64,000 nt of DNA from assembly GCF_000499525.1 (NCBI RefSeq), contig NZ_HG529275.1:1-64000 (forward strand), in the 5' to 3' direction. This document shows, piece after piece, positions 8,539 to 17,981 of this stretch; position 1 is the stretch's first letter, and each line of letters starts with the position of its first letter. The position numbers were made by a program, and so were the translations under genes. Below the pieces are notes generated by a model. That model was not told the origin of the DNA, did no database searches, and worked only from the letters and a program-made list of their open reading frames with translations. The DNA is from Faecalimicrobium dakarense. GTDB taxonomy: Bacteria; Bacillota; Clostridia; Peptostreptococcales; Peptostreptococcaceae.

Positions 8539-9906
8539 TTAAATTTCCTTAGATACACCAATAGAATAACTTCCCTGTGGATCTAACATTGCATTTATTT
8601 TCTTTAAATAATCAAGTATTAAAGGAACAGCAGCAGCAATCCAAGCCATTGGACCTGCTAAACAAATACCAGTATAACCTATTAAAGCAGGTAGTGTAAA
8701 AGCAACTACAGTTCTAGCAACTAATTCAGCAACACCAGCCATCATAGGAACAAAAGTATGCCCCATTCCTTGTAATGTATTTCTGTATATAAATATTAAA
8801 CTAAGTGGTATAAAGAAAAATGCCACTGTAGAAAGATATTTCTTAGCATAAGCTATAACATTTGGGTCAGCATCTGATACAAACATGTTAATAAACATTT
8901 CACCAAAGAATATAAGTACAAATGCAGCAACAATACCTATAATTATGTTAATTATAGTACATTTTTTAACACCTTCTTTAATACGTTCAATGTTTCCTGC
9001 ACCAAGGTTTTGTGCTGAATAAGTAGCCATAGTAACACCAAATGTAACACTAGGTTGCATAACAAGTTGTTCAACTCTAGAAGCTGCAGTATGAGCCGCA
9101 ACAACAGTTGAACCAAATGCATTAACAGCACCTTGTAATATTATTGCACCAATAGCAGTTATTGAAAATTGAAGAGCCATTGGAACTCCTATTCTTAAAT
9201 GTTGTTTAATATATTCATTTTCAAACTTAAAGTGCTCCTTTTTTAGATGTAGTATAGGGAATTTCTTTGCAGTATATATAAAGCATAATAATCCTGAAAC
9301 TCCTTGCGATATAACAGTAGCAAAGGCAGCTCCAGAAACTCCCATTTTAAAATTAACGATAAATACTAAGTCTAGCACTATATTTAGAATCGATGAAACT
9401 ATTAAAAAGTATAAAGGCGTTTTACTATCTCCAAGGGCACGTAAAATACCTGATATCATATTATAGAAAAATGTTGCTGCAGTTCCAGCAAAAATTACTG
9501 TAATATAAGTTGCTGCATCATTTATAATATCATTTGGAGTATTCATTAAACGAAGTAGTGGTTTAGCTGCAAATACACTTATAATAGTAATAATAATTGC
9601 TAAAACAGTAGATAGTACAATTGAACTAGCTACAGCTTTTTTTAGCCCTTCTTCATCATTAGCACCAAATTTCTGAGAAACTAAAACAGAAAATCCTGAA
9701 GCCAACCCTAAAACAAATCCAATTATTAAAAATGTCATTGAACCTGTAGAACCAACTGCAGCAAGTGCTTTTACTCCAAGAAACCTTCCTACGATTATTG
9801 TATCAACCATACTGTAAAATTGCTGAAAAATATTCCCTATTAATAAAGGAATTGAAAAAAGTAAAATAAGTTTTACTGGATTTCCAGTAGTCATGTCTTT
9901 AGTCAT
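8539..9906 (-). CDS. MATE family efflux transporter
   Basis: A 455-residue integral membrane protein with about 12 helices. The N-terminal MatE half (LLFSIPLLIGNIFQQFYSMVDTIIVGRFLG) and a second MatE half (from about PMALQFSITAIGAIILQ) are both present. MATE proteins export cationic drugs or metabolites using Na+ or H+ gradients. I start at the ATG at 9906 behind AGGAGA, not at the upstream in-frame ATG. Substrate not predictable. Confidence 0.92.
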   Translation of the reverse strand: MTKDMTTGNPVKLILLFSIPLLIGNIFQQFYSMVDTIIVGRFLGVKALAAVGSTGSMTFLIIGFVLGLASGFSVLVSQKFGANDEEGLKKAVASSIVLSTVLAIIITIISVFAAKPLLRLMNTPNDIINDAATYITVIFAGTAATFFYNMISGILRALGDSKTPLYFLIVSSILNIVLDLVFIVNFKMGVSGAAFATVISQGVSGLLCFIYTAKKFPILHLKKEHFKFENEYIKQHLRIGVPMALQFSITAIGAIILQGAVNAFGSTVVAAHTAASRVEQLVMQPSVTFGVTMATYSAQNLGAGNIERIKEGVKKCTIINIIIGIVAAFVLIFFGEMFINMFVSDADPNVIAYAKKYLSTVAFFFIPLSLIFIYRNTLQGMGHTFVPMMAGVAELVARTVVAFTLPALIGYTGICLAGPMAWIAAAVPLILDYLKKINAMLDPQGSYSIGVSKEI

Positions 9907-10151
9907 ATAATCTCCTTTCTGATAAATAAAATATATCCATCTAAATAGAATAACATGGTTTGTATCTCTATACAACAACTTATGTGTTTCATATTAAAAA
10001 TGTACGCCTAATATTAAATAAATATATTTTTTTATATTAAAACGATTATTATGATGATTTAAATTAAGCAATTTATATTATAAATTAATAAAATCGAGAA
10101 AACGTTTTTTGAAAGTTGTTGATTTAATTTAAAAGCCATGATATTATTTAG
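9907..10151. other. Intergenic region between MATE and rbsR
   Basis: Divergent control region. It holds a perfect AAAACGTTTT palindrome (10099-10108) that resembles the core of LacI-family or catabolite (cre) operators but does not meet the full cre consensus. Nothing else was recognised. Confidence 0.4.
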
Positions 10152-10189
10152 GTAACCGGTAAAGTAAAACGGTTTCCTAAACCGGTTAC
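10152..10189 (+). promoter_or_regulatory. Putative RbsR operator
   Basis: A 9-bp perfect inverted repeat, GTAACCGGT (10152-10160) and ACCGGTTAC (10181-10189), flanks a third related word AAACGGTTT (10167-10175). CG-centred palindromes are typical LacI-family operators. It lies 15 bases before rbsR, so autoregulation of the operon is predicted. Confidence 0.65.
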
Positions 10190-10204
10190 TTTAAAAGAGG
10201 AGAG

Positions 10205-11218
10205 ATGAAATTGTCAGTAACAATAAAAGATATCGCAAACTTAGCAGGTGTATCAAAAACAACTGTTTCAAAAGTCATAAATAATAAAGATGAAAGTATA
10301 AGTAAAGCTACTAAAGATAAAATATTAAAAATTATGAAAGAGCAAAACTATGTTCCAAATAAACTTGCTCAAGGGTTAGTAACTAAAAGAACAAAAACAA
10401 TAGGTCTTTTAATACCAGATATTAGAAACCCATTTTTTACAGATATATCAAGAGGGGCAGAAGATTATGCTCGTAAAGAAGGCTACAATATAATATTTTG
10501 TAGTACAGATGAAGATTATGAAAGAGAAGTTGAGTGTATAGAAATGATATGTGAAAAAATGGTAGATGGAATAATATTTGCACCATCTTCAAATACATCA
10601 AATAAAGATGATAGATATAAAAATTTAAATACACCAATGGTATTAGTAGATAAAAATTTAGATATATCAAATTCAAAAGGATTAGTAAAAGTAGATAATA
10701 AAAATGGCACTTATGAGGCTACTAAACACCTTATAAATAAAGGCCACAAAGAAATACTTTATCTTAGTGGTCCTTTGAAAAATGATATAACAAGAGATAG
10801 ATTAAATGGATATTTAAGAGCTTTAGAAAAAAACAATGTAAACTTAAATGAAGATTATATAGTAGAAGGTAAATACAAGTATGAATGGTCATATGAATTT
10901 ATAAAAAATATGAAAGAAATAAATTATACTGCAATATGCTGTGCCAATGACTTGATGGCAATAGGTGCTATACAGGCATTAAGAGAAAGAGGACTTAATG
11001 TTCCAAATGATATAAGTGTAGTAGGATTTGACGATATTCAAACCGCAAAACTAATAGACCCATCTCTTACTACTGTAAGGCAACCTGCTTATGAAATGGG
11101 TGAAAAGGCTAGTGAAATACTTATAGATTATTTAAAAAATAAGGATAAAGATTCTGTTGGCACAATAACATTTAAGCCAGAACTTATAGTAAGAAACTCA
11201 ACAAAATCAATAGAATAA
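10205..11218 (+). CDS. rbsR: LacI-family ribose operon repressor
   Basis: A 337-residue protein. The N-terminal LacI helix-turn-helix is VTIKDIANLAGVSKTTVSKV, followed by a periplasmic-binding-like sensor domain (IGLLIPDIRNPFFTDI.., GFDDI, TTVRQPAYEMG). It is the first gene of the rbs operon and probably releases its operators when ribose is present. The start is either the ATG at 10205 or a TTG six bases later, which is better spaced from GAGGAG; both give the same domains. Confidence 0.93.
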   Translation: MKLSVTIKDIANLAGVSKTTVSKVINNKDESISKATKDKILKIMKEQNYVPNKLAQGLVTKRTKTIGLLIPDIRNPFFTDISRGAEDYARKEGYNIIFCSTDEDYEREVECIEMICEKMVDGIIFAPSSNTSNKDDRYKNLNTPMVLVDKNLDISNSKGLVKVDNKNGTYEATKHLINKGHKEILYLSGPLKNDITRDRLNGYLRALEKNNVNLNEDYIVEGKYKYEWSYEFIKNMKEINYTAICCANDLMAIGAIQALRERGLNVPNDISVVGFDDIQTAKLIDPSLTTVRQPAYEMGEKASEILIDYLKNKDKDSVGTITFKPELIVRNSTKSIE

Positions 11219-11250
11219 AATTTTTAATCTAATATAAAGGGGAGACATAT

Positions 11251-12162
11251 ATGAAAAAGATATGTGTTATAGGAAGTCTTAATATGGACTTAGTTGTTAA
11301 TGTAGATGAAATGCCAAAGAAAGGTCAAACATTAATAGGAAGTAGCTTTAGAGAAGTTCCAGGTGGAAAAGGTGCTAACCAAGCAGTAGCTATAGCTAGA
11401 CTTGGTGGAGATATATGCATGATTGGAAAAATAGGTAATGATAGTTTTGGTAAAATACTATTAAACCAATTAAAAGAAGATAATGTTAAGACTGATTATA
11501 TAAAAGAAGAAAACTGTTCATCAGGTGTTGCTATTATAACAGTAGATAAAAATGCTGAAAACTCAATAGTAGTAGCACCAGGTGCAAACTTTAAACTTCT
11601 AAAAGAAGATATAGATAAATGTATAGATGGTATAAATAATAGCGATATAGTAGTAGTTCAACTTGAAACCCCAATAGATACTATAAGATACTCACTGCAA
11701 AAAGCAAAAGAGCTAGAAAAGTATACAATACTTAATCCAGCACCGGCAGTTAAATTAGATGATAGTATAATTAAAAATGTTGATTTACTAACTCCTAATG
11801 AAACAGAACTTGAAATATTAAGTGGGATAAGTATAAAAAATGAAGAAGATATAAAAATAGCAGCTAGGACTATGATAGAAAAAGGAGTAAAAGAACTTAT
11901 AGTAACACTAGGTTCTAAAGGAAGCCTTTATATAAACAAAGATGAATTTAAGTTTAAAAAATCATATAAAGTAAATGCAATAGATACAACAGCAGCAGGA
12001 GATAGTTATACAGGAGCATTAGCAGTAGCATTTTCAAAGGATAAAAGTATAGATAAAGCTATGGACTTTGCATCAAAAGTAGGGGCTTTAACTGTTATGA
12101 AAAAAGGTGCACAGACATCACTTCCAAAAATAGAAGATGTTATAAATTTCAAGGGGGAATAG
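11251..12162 (+). CDS. rbsK: Ribokinase
   Basis: A 303-residue PfkB-family kinase that phosphorylates D-ribose to ribose 5-phosphate. The first PfkB motif is GGKGANQAVAIARLGG. The second is DTTAAGDSYTGA, containing the catalytic Asp and the anion hole. The N-terminus CVIGSLNMDLVV is typical. GGGGAG precedes the ATG, and the stop lies three bases before rbsD. Confidence 0.96.
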   Translation: MKKICVIGSLNMDLVVNVDEMPKKGQTLIGSSFREVPGGKGANQAVAIARLGGDICMIGKIGNDSFGKILLNQLKEDNVKTDYIKEENCSSGVAIITVDKNAENSIVVAPGANFKLLKEDIDKCIDGINNSDIVVVQLETPIDTIRYSLQKAKELEKYTILNPAPAVKLDDSIIKNVDLLTPNETELEILSGISIKNEEDIKIAARTMIEKGVKELIVTLGSKGSLYINKDEFKFKKSYKVNAIDTTAAGDSYTGALAVAFSKDKSIDKAMDFASKVGALTVMKKGAQTSLPKIEDVINFKGE

Positions 12163-12165
12163 CAT

Positions 12166-12561
12166 ATGAAAAAAGCAACTTTAATAAATAGTGAAATATC
12201 TTATGAAATTTCTAAAATGGGTCATACAGATTCTATAACAATATGTGATAGTGGTCTTCCAATACCCAGTAGAGTAAAAAGAATTGACTTAAGCTTAAAA
12301 AAGGGATTACCAACTTTCTTAGATACATTAGATACAGTACTTACTGAATTATGTGTTGAAGAGATTATAATAGCGAAAGAATTAATAAGTGCAAGTAATG
12401 ATTTGTACTTAGAAATAGTTAAAAGATTTGAAAATACAAAAATAACAATAGTTTCTCATGAAGAGTTTAAAGAAATGACTACTTCATCTAAAGCAATAAT
12501 TAGAACTGGAGAATATACTCCATATGCAAATATAATACTAAAATCTGGTGTAGTGTTCTAA
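12166..12561 (+). CDS. rbsD: D-ribose pyranase
   Basis: A 131-residue protein that interconverts beta-pyranose and furanose forms of ribose before phosphorylation. It has the family start (LINSEISYEISKMGHTDSI with the active-site His, then CDSGLPIP) and end (RTGEYTPYANIILKSGVVF). It is translationally close to rbsK and rbsA. Confidence 0.96.
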   Translation: MKKATLINSEISYEISKMGHTDSITICDSGLPIPSRVKRIDLSLKKGLPTFLDTLDTVLTELCVEEIIIAKELISASNDLYLEIVKRFENTKITIVSHEEFKEMTTSSKAIIRTGEYTPYANIILKSGVVF

Positions 12562-12582
12562 ATTCTAGAAGGAGTGAAGATT

Positions 12583-14067
12583 ATGCAAAAACCAATATTG
12601 CAAATGAAAGGTATTGTAAAAGAATTCCCAGGAGTTAAGGCATTAGATGGGGTAAATCTAGAGATTTATGAAGGTAAAATTATGGGGCTTATGGGTGAAA
12701 ATGGAGCAGGTAAATCTACACTTATGAAAATATTAAGTGGTGTTTATAAAAAAGACGGTGGAGAAATTTATTATAAAGGAAAGCTAGAAGATATAAAAGG
12801 AACTAAAGATGCTCAAAACAAGGGAATAGCTATAATACATCAAGAGCTAAACTTAATAAATGACCTTACTATAGGAGAAAATATCTTCTTAGGAAGAGAA
12901 CCTAGAGGTTCTTTTGGAAGAATAAACTTTCCTAAGTTACATGAAGATGCAGGTAATATTTTAAAAAAATTAAATGTAGAGTGTAGTTCAAGGCAATTAT
13001 TAGGAGACTTAAGCATAGGTCAACAGCAAATGATTGAAATAGCAAAGGCACTATCTTTAAATGCTAAAATAATAATAATGGATGAACCAACAGATGCACT
13101 AACGGACAAAGAAACAGAAAGTTTATTTAAAGTTATAAATGAGCTTAAAGAAGAAGGAAAATCAATAGTTTATATATCACATAGATTAAAAGAAATATTT
13201 GAACTTTGTGATTATATAACTGTACTTAGAGACGGAAAATATGCAGGTCAGGAAAATGTTTGCAATATTAATGAAGATAAGATGATAGAAATGATGGTTG
13301 GAAGAAAGCTGACAGAACAATTTCCAAAGGTAGAAGTAGATAAGAGTGAAGTAATACTTGAAGTTAAAAATTTAAAAAATAAATATGTAAATGATATAAG
13401 TTTTAATGTTAAAGGTGGAGAAATAGTAGGAATATCAGGTCTTATGGGAGCAAAAAGAACTGAACTCGCAAAGACAATATATGGATATTATAAAAAAGAA
13501 AGCGGAGAAATTTACGTAAAAGGAAGAAAAATCGAAAATAAGTCGGCTAAAGATGGCCTTAAAAATAAAATTGCATACGTATCAGAAGATAGAAAAGGAG
13601 ATGGATTAATACTTGGGCTATCTGTAAGAGAAAATATGAGTATATCTTCTTTAGACAAAGTATCATCAAAATTTAGAGTTAATAAAGCAAAAGAATTAGA
13701 AGAAGTAAAAAGTTATATAAAGAAAATGAACATAAAAACGCCAAGTGAAAATCAAATAATAAAAAATCTAAGTGGCGGTAATCAGCAAAAGGTAGCAATA
13801 GGTAAAGCCTTAATGACAAAACCAGAAGTATTAATACTAGATGAACCTACAAGAGGAGTAGACGTAGGAGCTAAAAAAGAAATCTATGACCTTATAAATG
13901 AATTTAAAAAAGAAGGTAAAGCAGTTATTATGATATCTTCTGAGATGCCTGAAATATTAGGTATGAGCGATAGAATATTAGTACTTAGTGAAGGTAATTT
14001 AACAGGAGAATTTGATAGAGAAAATGTAACTCAAGAAATGATACTAAAAAGTGCTGTAAATAACTAG
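12583..14067 (+). CDS. rbsA: Ribose ABC transporter ATP-binding protein
   Basis: A 494-residue double ATPase of the CUT2 family. The first domain has Walker A GENGAGKST, signature LSIGQQQM and Walker B IIMDEPTDAL. The second has the expected degenerate Walker A (GLMGAKRTE), signature LSGGNQQKVAIGKAL and Walker B LILDEPTRGVDVG. I use the ATG at 12583, eight bases after AGAAGGAG; an in-frame GTG at 12574 lies inside that site. Confidence 0.96.
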   Translation: MQKPILQMKGIVKEFPGVKALDGVNLEIYEGKIMGLMGENGAGKSTLMKILSGVYKKDGGEIYYKGKLEDIKGTKDAQNKGIAIIHQELNLINDLTIGENIFLGREPRGSFGRINFPKLHEDAGNILKKLNVECSSRQLLGDLSIGQQQMIEIAKALSLNAKIIIMDEPTDALTDKETESLFKVINELKEEGKSIVYISHRLKEIFELCDYITVLRDGKYAGQENVCNINEDKMIEMMVGRKLTEQFPKVEVDKSEVILEVKNLKNKYVNDISFNVKGGEIVGISGLMGAKRTELAKTIYGYYKKESGEIYVKGRKIENKSAKDGLKNKIAYVSEDRKGDGLILGLSVRENMSISSLDKVSSKFRVNKAKELEEVKSYIKKMNIKTPSENQIIKNLSGGNQQKVAIGKALMTKPEVLILDEPTRGVDVGAKKEIYDLINEFKKEGKAVIMISSEMPEILGMSDRILVLSEGNLTGEFDRENVTQEMILKSAVNN

Positions 14068-14078
14068 GAGGGAAAATT

Positions 14079-15050
14079 ATGCAAAATTCAGTAGTTAAAA
14101 ATAAAGAGAATAATAACTTTAAAAAATTGCTTGTAGAATATAAGTCGCTTGTTGGACTACTAGTTCTTATATTTATAGTTTCTTTATTTAGTCCATCATT
14201 TTTAACAGTAAATAATATTTTAAATGTGCTTAGACAAACATCTATAAATGCAGTAATAGCAGCTGGTATGACTTTTGTTATATTAACGGGAGGAATAGAT
14301 TTATCAGTTGGTTCTATACTTGGATTTAGTGGAGCAGTAGCGGCTTATTTATTAGCTTCAGGTCAAAATATATTAATAGCAATAATAGCAGCTTTATTAA
14401 TAGGTGGTGTAGTTGGATTTATAAATGGAATGTTAATAAGTAAAGGAAAACTACAACCATTTATAGCAACACTTGCAAGTATGACAGTGCTTAGAGGAGC
14501 TACTTTAGTGTTTACAGATGGAAAACCAATAACTATAGGAACTAATGAAGCAGCATTAGCTTTTGGTAAAATTGGTGGAGGCAGCATATTAGGTATACCT
14601 ACTCCAGCATTTATAATGATAGTAGTATTTATAGTTTGTTATTATATACTTCATCAAACTAAGGTAGGTAGATATACTTACGCTTTAGGTGGAAATGAAG
14701 AAGCAACTAAATTATCAGGTCTTAACACAGATAAAATAAAAGTATTTGCTTATACTGTAAGTGGAGTACTAGCTGCACTTGCAGGGATAATAATAACATC
14801 TAGATTATTTTCAGCACAACCAAATGCAGGAACTGGATATGAATTAGATGCAATAGCAGCAGTAGTTTTAGGTGGAACTAGCTTAACTGGTGGTAAAGGG
14901 AAAATAAGTGGAACAATAATAGGTGCTTTAATAATCGGAATATTAAGTAACGCACTTAATTTATTAGATGTATCATCATATTTCCAAATGATAGCTAAAG
15001 GTATAGTTATATTAATAGCTGTTCTTTTAGATAGAAAAGGGGATAAGTAA
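14079..15050 (+). CDS. rbsC: Ribose ABC transporter permease
   Basis: A 323-residue polytopic membrane protein of the BPD_transp_2 family. Features are the [24 protein letters not shown] start of the core, the GxxxGxxNG segment ([11 protein letters not shown]), [20 protein letters not shown] facing the ATPase, and [14 protein letters not shown]. It sits 11 bases after rbsA behind AGGAGG and two bases before rbsB. Confidence 0.96.
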   Translation: MQNSVVKNKENNNFKKLLVEYKSLVGLLVLIFIVSLFSPSFLTVNNILNVLRQTSINAVIAAGMTFVILTGGIDLSVGSILGFSGAVAAYLLASGQNILIAIIAALLIGGVVGFINGMLISKGKLQPFIATLASMTVLRGATLVFTDGKPITIGTNEAALAFGKIGGGSILGIPTPAFIMIVVFIVCYYILHQTKVGRYTYALGGNEEATKLSGLNTDKIKVFAYTVSGVLAALAGIIITSRLFSAQPNAGTGYELDAIAAVVLGGTSLTGGKGKISGTIIGALIIGILSNALNLLDVSSYFQMIAKGIVILIAVLLDRKGDK

Positions 15051-15051
15051 T

Positions 15052-15948
15052 ATGAAAAAATTATTAAGTATGTCAATGGTATTGATATTAAGTATAACTA
15101 TGCTAACAGGATGTTCTTCAAGTAATTCAAAGGAAGTTAAAATAGGTTTAATAGTATCAACTCTTAATAATCCATTCTTCGTTAAATTAAAAGAAGGAGC
15201 AGAAGCTAAGGCCAAGGAATTAGGATATGAACTTATGATAATGGATTCTCAAAACGATCCAGCTAAAGAAGTTTCAAATATGGAAGATATGACAAGTAAA
15301 GGTGCATCAATAGTTTTATTAAATCCTGTTGATTCAGATGCGGCAATTGCAGCAATACAGGTTGCAAATAATTTAAAAACACCAGTTATAACATTAGATA
15401 GAATATCAAATGTAGGTAAAGTTGAAACTCATATAGCATCTGATAACATAGCTGGAGGTAAATTAGCAGGAGAATATATAGTTGAAAAATTAGGTAAAGA
15501 AGGTAATGTAGTGGAACTTGAAGGAATAGCAGGTTCGTCAGCTGCAAGAGATAGAGGAGAAGGATTTAAGCAAGGTATAAATGGAAGTAAACTTAATGTT
15601 GTATCAAGACAATCAGCTGATTTTGATAGAACAAAAGGTTTAACAGTTATGGAAAACATATTACAAGGAAACAAAGATATAAAAGCTGTATTTGCACAAA
15701 ATGATGAAATGGCTCTAGGAGCTCAAAAAGCTTTAGAAGATGCAAATATGAAAGATGTAATAGTAGTTGGATTTGATGCTACAGATGATGCTGTAAATGC
15801 AGTTGAAGAAGGAAAACTAGGAGCAACAGTAGCTCAACAACCAGATATAATAGGATCTTTAGGAGTAGAAACAGCAGTAAAATTATTAAATGGAGAAAAA
15901 GTTGATGAGTTTATACCTGTAGACTTACAATTAATAACTAAAAAATAG
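15052..15948 (+). CDS. rbsB: Ribose-binding lipoprotein
   Basis: A 298-residue substrate-binding protein with a lipoprotein signal (lipobox LTGC, Cys about residue 21). The mature part is a type I periplasmic-binding fold ([25 protein letters not shown], then the ribose-contact region [18 protein letters not shown].. and [11 protein letters not shown]). It is anchored outside the membrane and delivers ribose to RbsAC. Last gene of the operon, followed by a strong terminator. Confidence 0.96.
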   Translation: MKKLLSMSMVLILSITMLTGCSSSNSKEVKIGLIVSTLNNPFFVKLKEGAEAKAKELGYELMIMDSQNDPAKEVSNMEDMTSKGASIVLLNPVDSDAAIAAIQVANNLKTPVITLDRISNVGKVETHIASDNIAGGKLAGEYIVEKLGKEGNVVELEGIAGSSAARDRGEGFKQGINGSKLNVVSRQSADFDRTKGLTVMENILQGNKDIKAVFAQNDEMALGAQKALEDANMKDVIVVGFDATDDAVNAVEEGKLGATVAQQPDIIGSLGVETAVKLLNGEKVDEFIPVDLQLITKK

Positions 15949-15974
15949 ATTAGTATAAATAATATATTATTACT

Positions 15975-16020
15975 AAAAGTGCCTCAAAATGATTTTTATC
16001 ATTATTTGAGGCACTTTTTT
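15975..16020 (+). terminator. Terminator of the rbs operon
   Basis: AAAAGTGCCTCAAA .. TTTGAGGCACTTTT with a long loop and T tract. Confidence 0.85.
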
Positions 16021-16169
16021 GTTAATTTAACTATTAAAAGTACTTTATAGTTTATACCATACGTATTTATTATAAAAATTAACATATATTAGTATATAAA
16101 TACATAAATAAAATATAGCTATAATTGTCAAAACTAGATATGTAAAAAAATATAAAAGGAGAATTTACT

Positions 16170-16406
16170 ATGTTTAGTGTTAATCCTGTTGAATGGATCG
16201 GATATGCTGCATCTATATTAATTGTAATATCATTAATGATGACATCAATTATAAAGCTGAGAATAATAAACTCTTTAGGATGCTTTTTCTTTGTTGTATA
16301 TGGGATGTATGTAAAAGCATATCCTGTTGCAATATCTAATGCAGTTATTATTTTAATAAATATATACAGTTTATATAATTTGAAAAAAGAAGGTAATAAA
16401 AAATAA
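16170..16406 (+). CDS. Small YgjV-family (SWEET-like) membrane protein
   Basis: A 78-residue protein with three hydrophobic helices (WIGYAASILIVISLMM; INSLGCFFFVVYGMYV; ISNAVIILINIYSL). It resembles half of E. coli YgjV, a family related to SemiSWEET half-transporters that work as dimers. Transport function is inferred from the fold only. AAAGGAG precedes the ATG and a terminator follows the stop. Confidence 0.8.
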   Translation: MFSVNPVEWIGYAASILIVISLMMTSIIKLRIINSLGCFFFVVYGMYVKAYPVAISNAVIILINIYSLYNLKKEGNKK

Positions 16407-16443
16407 ACTAATGACATCTATTTAATATAGGTGTCATTAGTTT
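16405..16443 (+). terminator. Terminator of the YgjV-like gene
   Basis: AAACTAATGACATCTAT / ATAGGTGTCATTAGTTT stem with a 5-base loop. Confidence 0.75.
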
Positions 16444-16524
16444 GTGAGTCTAAATAGATTATATAGATTTTATATAAGTTTATATGTATAATAAGTAGAT
16501 AAGACATAAATTTAAGGAGAACAA

Positions 16525-16776
16525 ATGATAAAAAGAGAATTTGAGATAAATGATATAGCATACCTTGCTAAAGATAGAAGAATAAAGGTACATGTAGATG
16601 GAAGTGATACTTACACTAAAAATATATCTTTAAAAGCTGGAGATGCTGTTAAAATACTAGACTTTTATGAAATAGAGAAGTACGGATATTCATATGAAGC
16701 GGAATTTAAAAAAGATGGGACATCATACATTATAAGAAAACACTTAAGTCAATCAGATTTAAGACCTAAAAAATAA
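16525..16776 (+). CDS. Hypothetical protein, 83 residues (duplicated in part at 31349)
   Basis: Not recognised. A small basic protein that looks all-beta, with KVHVDGSDTYTKNISLKAGDAVKI in the middle and a C-terminal KHLSQSDLRPKK; the layout resembles a small SH3- or KOW-like barrel, which is only a guess. AAGGAG precedes the ATG. A decayed copy of its gene lies at 31349-31501, showing that the sequence has been duplicated in this genome. Confidence 0.65.
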   Translation: MIKREFEINDIAYLAKDRRIKVHVDGSDTYTKNISLKAGDAVKILDFYEIEKYGYSYEAEFKKDGTSYIIRKHLSQSDLRPKK

Positions 16777-16792
16777 ATGTAATGAAACTATA

Positions 16793-16828
16793 AGGCTAGA
16801 TAGAAGTTATAAAAACTCTATCTAGCCT
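16793..16828 (+). terminator. Hairpin after the 16525 gene
   Basis: Perfect 12-bp stem AGGCTAGATAGA / TCTATCTAGCCT. The following T tract is weak, so termination is probable but not certain. Confidence 0.55.
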
Positions 16829-17066
16829 ATTTACGTTAGATATTAGTGAAGCACAAACTTACCTCAATTATTTTGACATAAAAAATGATTATATTGATAT
16901 TCTATGTTTTAATAACGCTATTAGAATAGAAAAACATTAGATTTACTAGAAGATGATTTGATAAATCTAATAAGTAGTATGATAAAAGAATGTGATGTGA
17001 AATAGTTGAAATATAAATGTTGTTAATGTACTATATAATAGATAAATTAAAAAAAAGGGGAAAAAT
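16829..17066. other. Intergenic region with a possible decayed coding scrap
   Basis: No intact gene. Around 16880-17005 one frame reads NDYIDILCFNNAIRIEK and, after a one-base shift, LDLLEDDLINLISSMIKEC and then a stop. This looks like the eroded tail of a lost protein, but it is too short to identify. GGGGA just before 17067 serves the next gene. Confidence 0.3.
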
Positions 17067-17981
17067 ATGAGGTTAGAAGTAAAGGGTTTAAGAAAAAGTT
17101 TTTCAGGAAATGAAGTATTACATGGAATATCTTTTTCAGTTGAAAGCGGAAAGGCGCTTGGATTATTAGGAAGAAATGGAGCAGGAAAAACTACAACAAT
17201 TCGTATATTAATGGATGTTTTTAAAGCTGATTCAGGAGAAATTCTAATCAATGGAAAGAGGTTTGAACCAAGAGATTATCAAATAGGGTATCTACCAGAA
17301 GAGAGAGGTTTATACCCTAAGAAGAAAGTTACAGAACAGATAGTTTATTTGGCACAGTTAAGAGGCGTACCAACTAAGAAGGCAAAAGAAAGTACAAAGA
17401 TATGGCTTGAAAAGTTAGGTATAGAGGAATATGCAAATAGAACATTAGATAGTTTATCAAAAGGAAATCAGCAAAAGGTCCAATTAGCACAAACCTTAGT
17501 ATGTGATCCAGAAATAGTTATACTTGATGAACCATTTAGTGGGCTAGACCCAGTTAATGCACAAATGCTTAAAGATACTGTCAGAGAATTAATAAGTCAA
17601 AATAAACTAGTTATATTCTCTAGCCATCAAATGAGTTATGTTGAAGAATTTTGTGAGGAAATAGCTATAGTAAATAAGGGTGAGATTGTATTAAGTGGAA
17701 ATCTTAAAGAAATAAAAAAAGAATTTGGTGACAATAGATTAATATTAAGTGCAAATAACTTAACATTAAATGATTTAGAATCTATATGCAAAGAGAAGTT
17801 TAATGATTTAGTAATTGTAAATGAAGTTAAAAAGGATTATTTAATATTAGAGTTATTTAATAATGCAACGAAAAATCAATTATTAGAAAACATATTAAAA
17901 GAAAATATAGATATAGAAAAGTTTTCTATATATGAACCTGACTTAACAGACATATTTGTAAAGAAAGTAGGTGAAGAATAA
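17067..17981 (+). CDS. ABC exporter ATP-binding protein (NatA-like)
   Basis: A 304-residue ATPase with Walker A GRNGAGKTT, Q-loop region GYLPEERGLYPKKKV, signature LSKGNQQKV, Walker B VILDEPFSGLDP and H-loop SSHQMSYVEEF. The PEERGLYP segment and the roughly 70-residue C-terminal extension are typical of NatA/YhaQ-type subunits. The gene overlaps the permease start by one base (TAATG), so the two are translationally coupled. Substrate unknown; the Na+ pump NatAB is the best-known relative. Confidence 0.9.
   Translation: MRLEVKGLRKSFSGNEVLHGISFSVESGKALGLLGRNGAGKTTTIRILMDVFKADSGEILINGKRFEPRDYQIGYLPEERGLYPKKKVTEQIVYLAQLRGVPTKKAKESTKIWLEKLGIEEYANRTLDSLSKGNQQKVQLAQTLVCDPEIVILDEPFSGLDPVNAQMLKDTVRELISQNKLVIFSSHQMSYVEEFCEEIAIVNKGEIVLSGNLKEIKKEFGDNRLILSANNLTLNDLESICKEKFNDLVIVNEVKKDYLILELFNNATKNQLLENILKENIDIEKFSIYEPDLTDIFVKKVGEE

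Noticed and set aside
9907-9978. 24-codon N-terminal extension of the MATE gene
   Set aside because: AGGAGA lies just before the ATG at 9906, and the extension is not typical of MATE proteins.
10099-10108. AAAACGTTTT as a CcpA cre site
   Set aside because: The flanks do not give TGNAANCGNNNNCA, so only a generic LacI-family-like palindrome can be claimed.
16079-16417. Minus-strand reading frame opposite the YgjV-like gene
   Set aside because: No ribosome site; the plus-strand gene has a good site, family similarity and a terminator.
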